Below the pieces are notes generated by a model that saw nothing but the letters and a program-made list of their open reading frames with translations, had not been told where the DNA came from and made no database searches. Below are positions 62,729 to 64,000 of a DNA stretch of 64,000 nucleotides, piece by piece (the stretch's first letter is position 1; every line of letters starts with the position of its first letter). The translations under genes and the position numbers were made by a program. The DNA is from an uncultured Clostridia bacterium (lineage in GTDB: Bacteria > Bacillota > Clostridia > UBA1212): contig CAMZBI010000002.1 in assembly GCA_947304585.1 (NCBI GenBank), positions 62,001-126,000 on the forward strand, given 5' to 3'.

Positions 62729-63334
62729 TCAGCGCTTCAAATAATCGGAAAAAACGCCGATAACCGTCTGTATCTCTTTTTGCTTCTCGGCAAAAACGTC
62801 CTGCCTTATGACCGGAGTCTCGGAAGCCAGTTTTTTGCAAAGGGAAAGCAGCGCATGAGTGGTGGAGTAGTAGAAAAGCTCTATATTGTCGATTTCTCTG
62901 ACGCTTCCGTCTTCAAGGCCCTTGTTGTAGGCGCCGATGAATGCGCTCTTGTAGCCGTCGATTGCATTGGCGTAATTGTCAAGACCGCCAACGCCTTCGT
63001 TGATCACGTAAGCGTCAAACTCGTTCAGAAAACGGTACAGGTATGTGCGCTCGGTGAAAATGACAAGGTAAGCGTTGTAAAAACGCTGAATGGCTTTGAA
63101 TGCTTCGTCGGGGGGCGTTTTGTCGATGAAAACATCAAAAACCTCCTGCTCCAGCTTTTCCGCGCAGGCGACAATGAGATCCGCCTTGGTCCCGAAATAC
63201 CTGTAGACCGTAGCCTCGCCGACACCAGCCGCCAATGCAATATCCCTGACAGTGACATCCTTTATGGGCTTGGTGGAAAACTGCCTTGCAGCCTCAGCAA
63301 CAATAAAATTTTTCTTTGCTTCGAACATCGTCAT
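62729..63334 (-). CDS. TetR family regulator
   Basis: The 201-residue protein has an N-terminal HTH at about residues 25-45 (VRDIALAAGVGEATVYRYFGTKADLI), the TetR hallmark, and a helical ligand/dimer domain. ATG 63334 is chosen because GAAGG lies about 10 bp upstream; the longer frame to 63424 has no site. Two palindromes lie just upstream (63429-63464) near its promoter. It should repress itself and the downstream transporter-galactosidase genes. Confidence 0.9.
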   Translation of the reverse strand: MTMFEAKKNFIVAEAARQFSTKPIKDVTVRDIALAAGVGEATVYRYFGTKADLIVACAEKLEQEVFDVFIDKTPPDEAFKAIQRFYNAYLVIFTERTYLYRFLNEFDAYVINEGVGGLDNYANAIDGYKSAFIGAYNKGLEDGSVREIDNIELFYYSTTHALLSLCKKLASETPVIRQDVFAEKQKEIQTVIGVFSDYLKR

Positions 63335-63428
63335 AGTGAAGTAACCTTCCGCTTTTCGCCAATGTGTTGAAAACAGAATCATTCTCTTGCTTAATTCTTT
63401 ATTCGGAATGAATTCTGTCTGCAATTTG

Positions 63429-63464
63429 AGAGTTAATGACTCTAATTGATAGTTCGTCTATCAA
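63429..63464. promoter_or_regulatory. Two palindromic operators for the TetR regulator
   Basis: TTGATAG-TTCGT-CTATCAA (63446-63464) is a perfect 7-bp inverted repeat, and AGAGT-TAATG-ACTCT (63429-63443) is a perfect 5-bp repeat. Both have 5-bp centres and their midpoints are 19 bp apart. The first lies just downstream of the -10, over the expected transcription start. Confidence 0.7.
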
Positions 63465-63465
63465 A

Positions 63466-63494
63466 ATTATAGCAGAACAAAAAAGGATAGTCAA
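63466..63494 (-). promoter_or_regulatory. Promoter of the TetR-galactoside operon
   Basis: On the minus strand TTGACT (63494-63489), 17 bp spacer, TATAAT (63471-63466). About 125 bp lead to the ATG at 63334. Confidence 0.75.
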
Positions 63495-63700
63495 GCGTTG
63501 ATCTGCGCTTTGCGCAAGTGATACACAGCTTTGCTGCGAGTGATGCGCGGCTCCGCCGCGAGTGAATAGTGAAGAGTTGTGGTGCAGCTGCGCTGCGATT
63601 GCTGCGCCTGGCGGTGCGATTCACTGCGTGCAAGAGTCACCTGCGGCGAGTTAACAGTTACGGGTTAAGAGTTACGGGTGATTCCGTCGGATGTGCGTTC
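63495..63700 (+). repeat. Hairpin and heptad repeat copy upstream of the operon
   Basis: GC-rich small hairpins (GCGCTTTGCGC, CGCGGCTCCGCCGCG, GCAGCTGCGCTGC) are linked by AGTGATA- and AGTGAATAGTGAAGAGT-like tracts. AGTTAAC, AGTTACG, GGTTAAG and AGTTACG units follow at 63649-63676. It belongs to the same family as 4604-4790 and 57559-57780. Confidence 0.8.
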
Positions 63701-63720
63701 GGCCTGACTAAATTTGCATA

Positions 63721-63761
63721 TAAAAAAGCTGTTCGGGAAAAGTGCCCGAGCAGCTTAAAAT
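63721..63761 (-). terminator. Terminator for the aspartate kinase gene
   Basis: On the minus strand AGCTGCTCGGG (63755-63745) pairs with CCCGAACAGCT (63737-63727), one G-T pair, followed by a run of T. It lies about 145 bp past the stop of the partial gene at the right edge, after the repeat copy. Confidence 0.8.
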
Positions 63762-63835
63762 CTAAACTTAAAATCTAAAAGTGAATGAATCAGGGCCTTG
63801 GACGATGACCGGGGAAGGGGGCTTTGCCGCTTCGC

Positions 63836-63903
63836 TTTTGCAGAAGATTCAGTAATCGCGGCACGGCGTGCCGCACCTCAACTCAACTCTTCACTCTTAA
63901 CTA
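63836..63903 (-). repeat. Heptad repeat copy at the aspartate kinase stop codon
   Basis: On the minus strand the TAG stop (63903-63901) is followed at once by TTAAGAGTGAAGAGTTGAGTT, in the AGTKAAN pattern, and then by the hairpin GCGGCAC-GCC-GTGCCGC (63874-63858). Arrangement as at 4604 and 58041. Confidence 0.75.
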
Positions 63904-64000
63904 TTTACTAAAAAACGCCTCGTACAGCGCTTTGACAGAATCTTTGGCGTCTGCAGCGTCAATTCCGAACATGATGCTGACCTCGGAGGAGCCCTGGTTG
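63901..64000 (-). CDS. Aspartate kinase, C-terminal end (cut by window edge)
   Basis: Only the last 33 codons are in the window. They read NQGSSEVSIMFGIDAADA and end in VKALYEAFFSK, the typical end of the second ACT domain of aspartate kinases (GSSEISI, then ALHEAFF). The full gene would start the lysine, threonine and methionine pathway. The call rests on a short stretch. Confidence 0.7.
   Translation of the reverse strand, partial: NQGSSEVSIMFGIDAADAKDSVKALYEAFFSK

Overview
The window looks like a chromosomal segment of an anaerobic Firmicute, probably a gut- or rumen-type Clostridia. This is inferred from gene content only. The Tad-type pilus is of the Gram-positive kind, with no secretin. 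There are many lipoproteins, several carbohydrate-active enzymes, a YdbC/ComF pair, YitT, a YqjW/UvrX-like Y-family polymerase, and near-consensus sigma-A promoters (TTGAAA-N17-TATAAT type). No phage integrase, transposase gene, rRNA or CRISPR array is visible. The only RNA gene I can support is one tRNA-Leu(CAA) at 47087-47169.

Layout. (1) 1-4605: a sugar-metabolism operon with a sugar-phosphate isomerase/epimerase (cut by the left edge), a Gfo/Idh/MocA oxidoreductase, a Na/Pi cotransporter, and a tandem class II aldolase whose second half has lost most catalytic residues. (2) 4803-13495: central and branched-chain metabolism, with leuA, a pgk-tpiA fusion, an unknown membrane protein, and an ilvB-ilvN-cimA cluster suggesting isoleucine synthesis by the citramalate route. 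(3) 13746-18517: ydbC, comF, two YdcK-like beta-helix proteins, a small membrane protein, and a GH127-like enzyme with a promoter-overlapping palindrome. (4) 18638-30612: a Tad/type IVc pilus locus. It runs DUF3846 protein, lipoprotein, 1088-residue secreted protein, pilin, prepilin peptidase, CpaB-, TadZ-, TadA-, TadB- and TadC-like proteins, and two pilin-like minor subunits. (5) 30876-34860: an acyl-CoA ligase, a lipoprotein alkaline phosphatase and a DUF1624 acyltransferase. (6) 34970-38289: a second, detached pilus-subunit cluster (TadE-like, DUF5702-like, TadE/F-like). (7) 38492-46842: sugar-related secreted and cytosolic proteins (GH43-like propeller lipoprotein, DUF4832-like barrel, DUF5107-TPR protein, YgjV, metallo-beta-lactamase-fold hydrolase, another lipoprotein). 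(8) 47087-57558: tRNA-Leu, Eis-like acetyltransferase, zinc-ribbon membrane protein, serine hydrolase, cysK, a Y-family polymerase with an SOS-like control region, an SGNH esterase, an aminotransferase fused to an XRE domain, and YitT. (9) 58041-63334, minus strand: an alpha-galactoside operon (TetR regulator, GPH sugar transporter, GH36-like galactosidase, glycosyltransferase-like protein). The window ends in the C-terminus of an aspartate kinase.

How parts may work together. The two pilus clusters share the same type of prepilin leader, (K)G-x-x-x-x-[E/D/S], and would be processed by the single TadV-like peptidase. One minor pilin has no normal start codon in frame with its leader. Several genes have a hairpin or terminator directly against the ribosome-binding site (18638, 34970, 55119, and the GPH transporter at 62633), so leader-RNA control may be common here.

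A family of short intergenic repeats recurs at least five times. It combines 7-bp AGTKAAN units with GC-rich mini-hairpins. At several sites it starts exactly on or next to the stop codon of a gene (aldolase, glycosyltransferase-like protein, aspartate kinase). This family, the pilus locus with its large secreted protein, and the SOS-like control region of the polymerase are the most interesting items.
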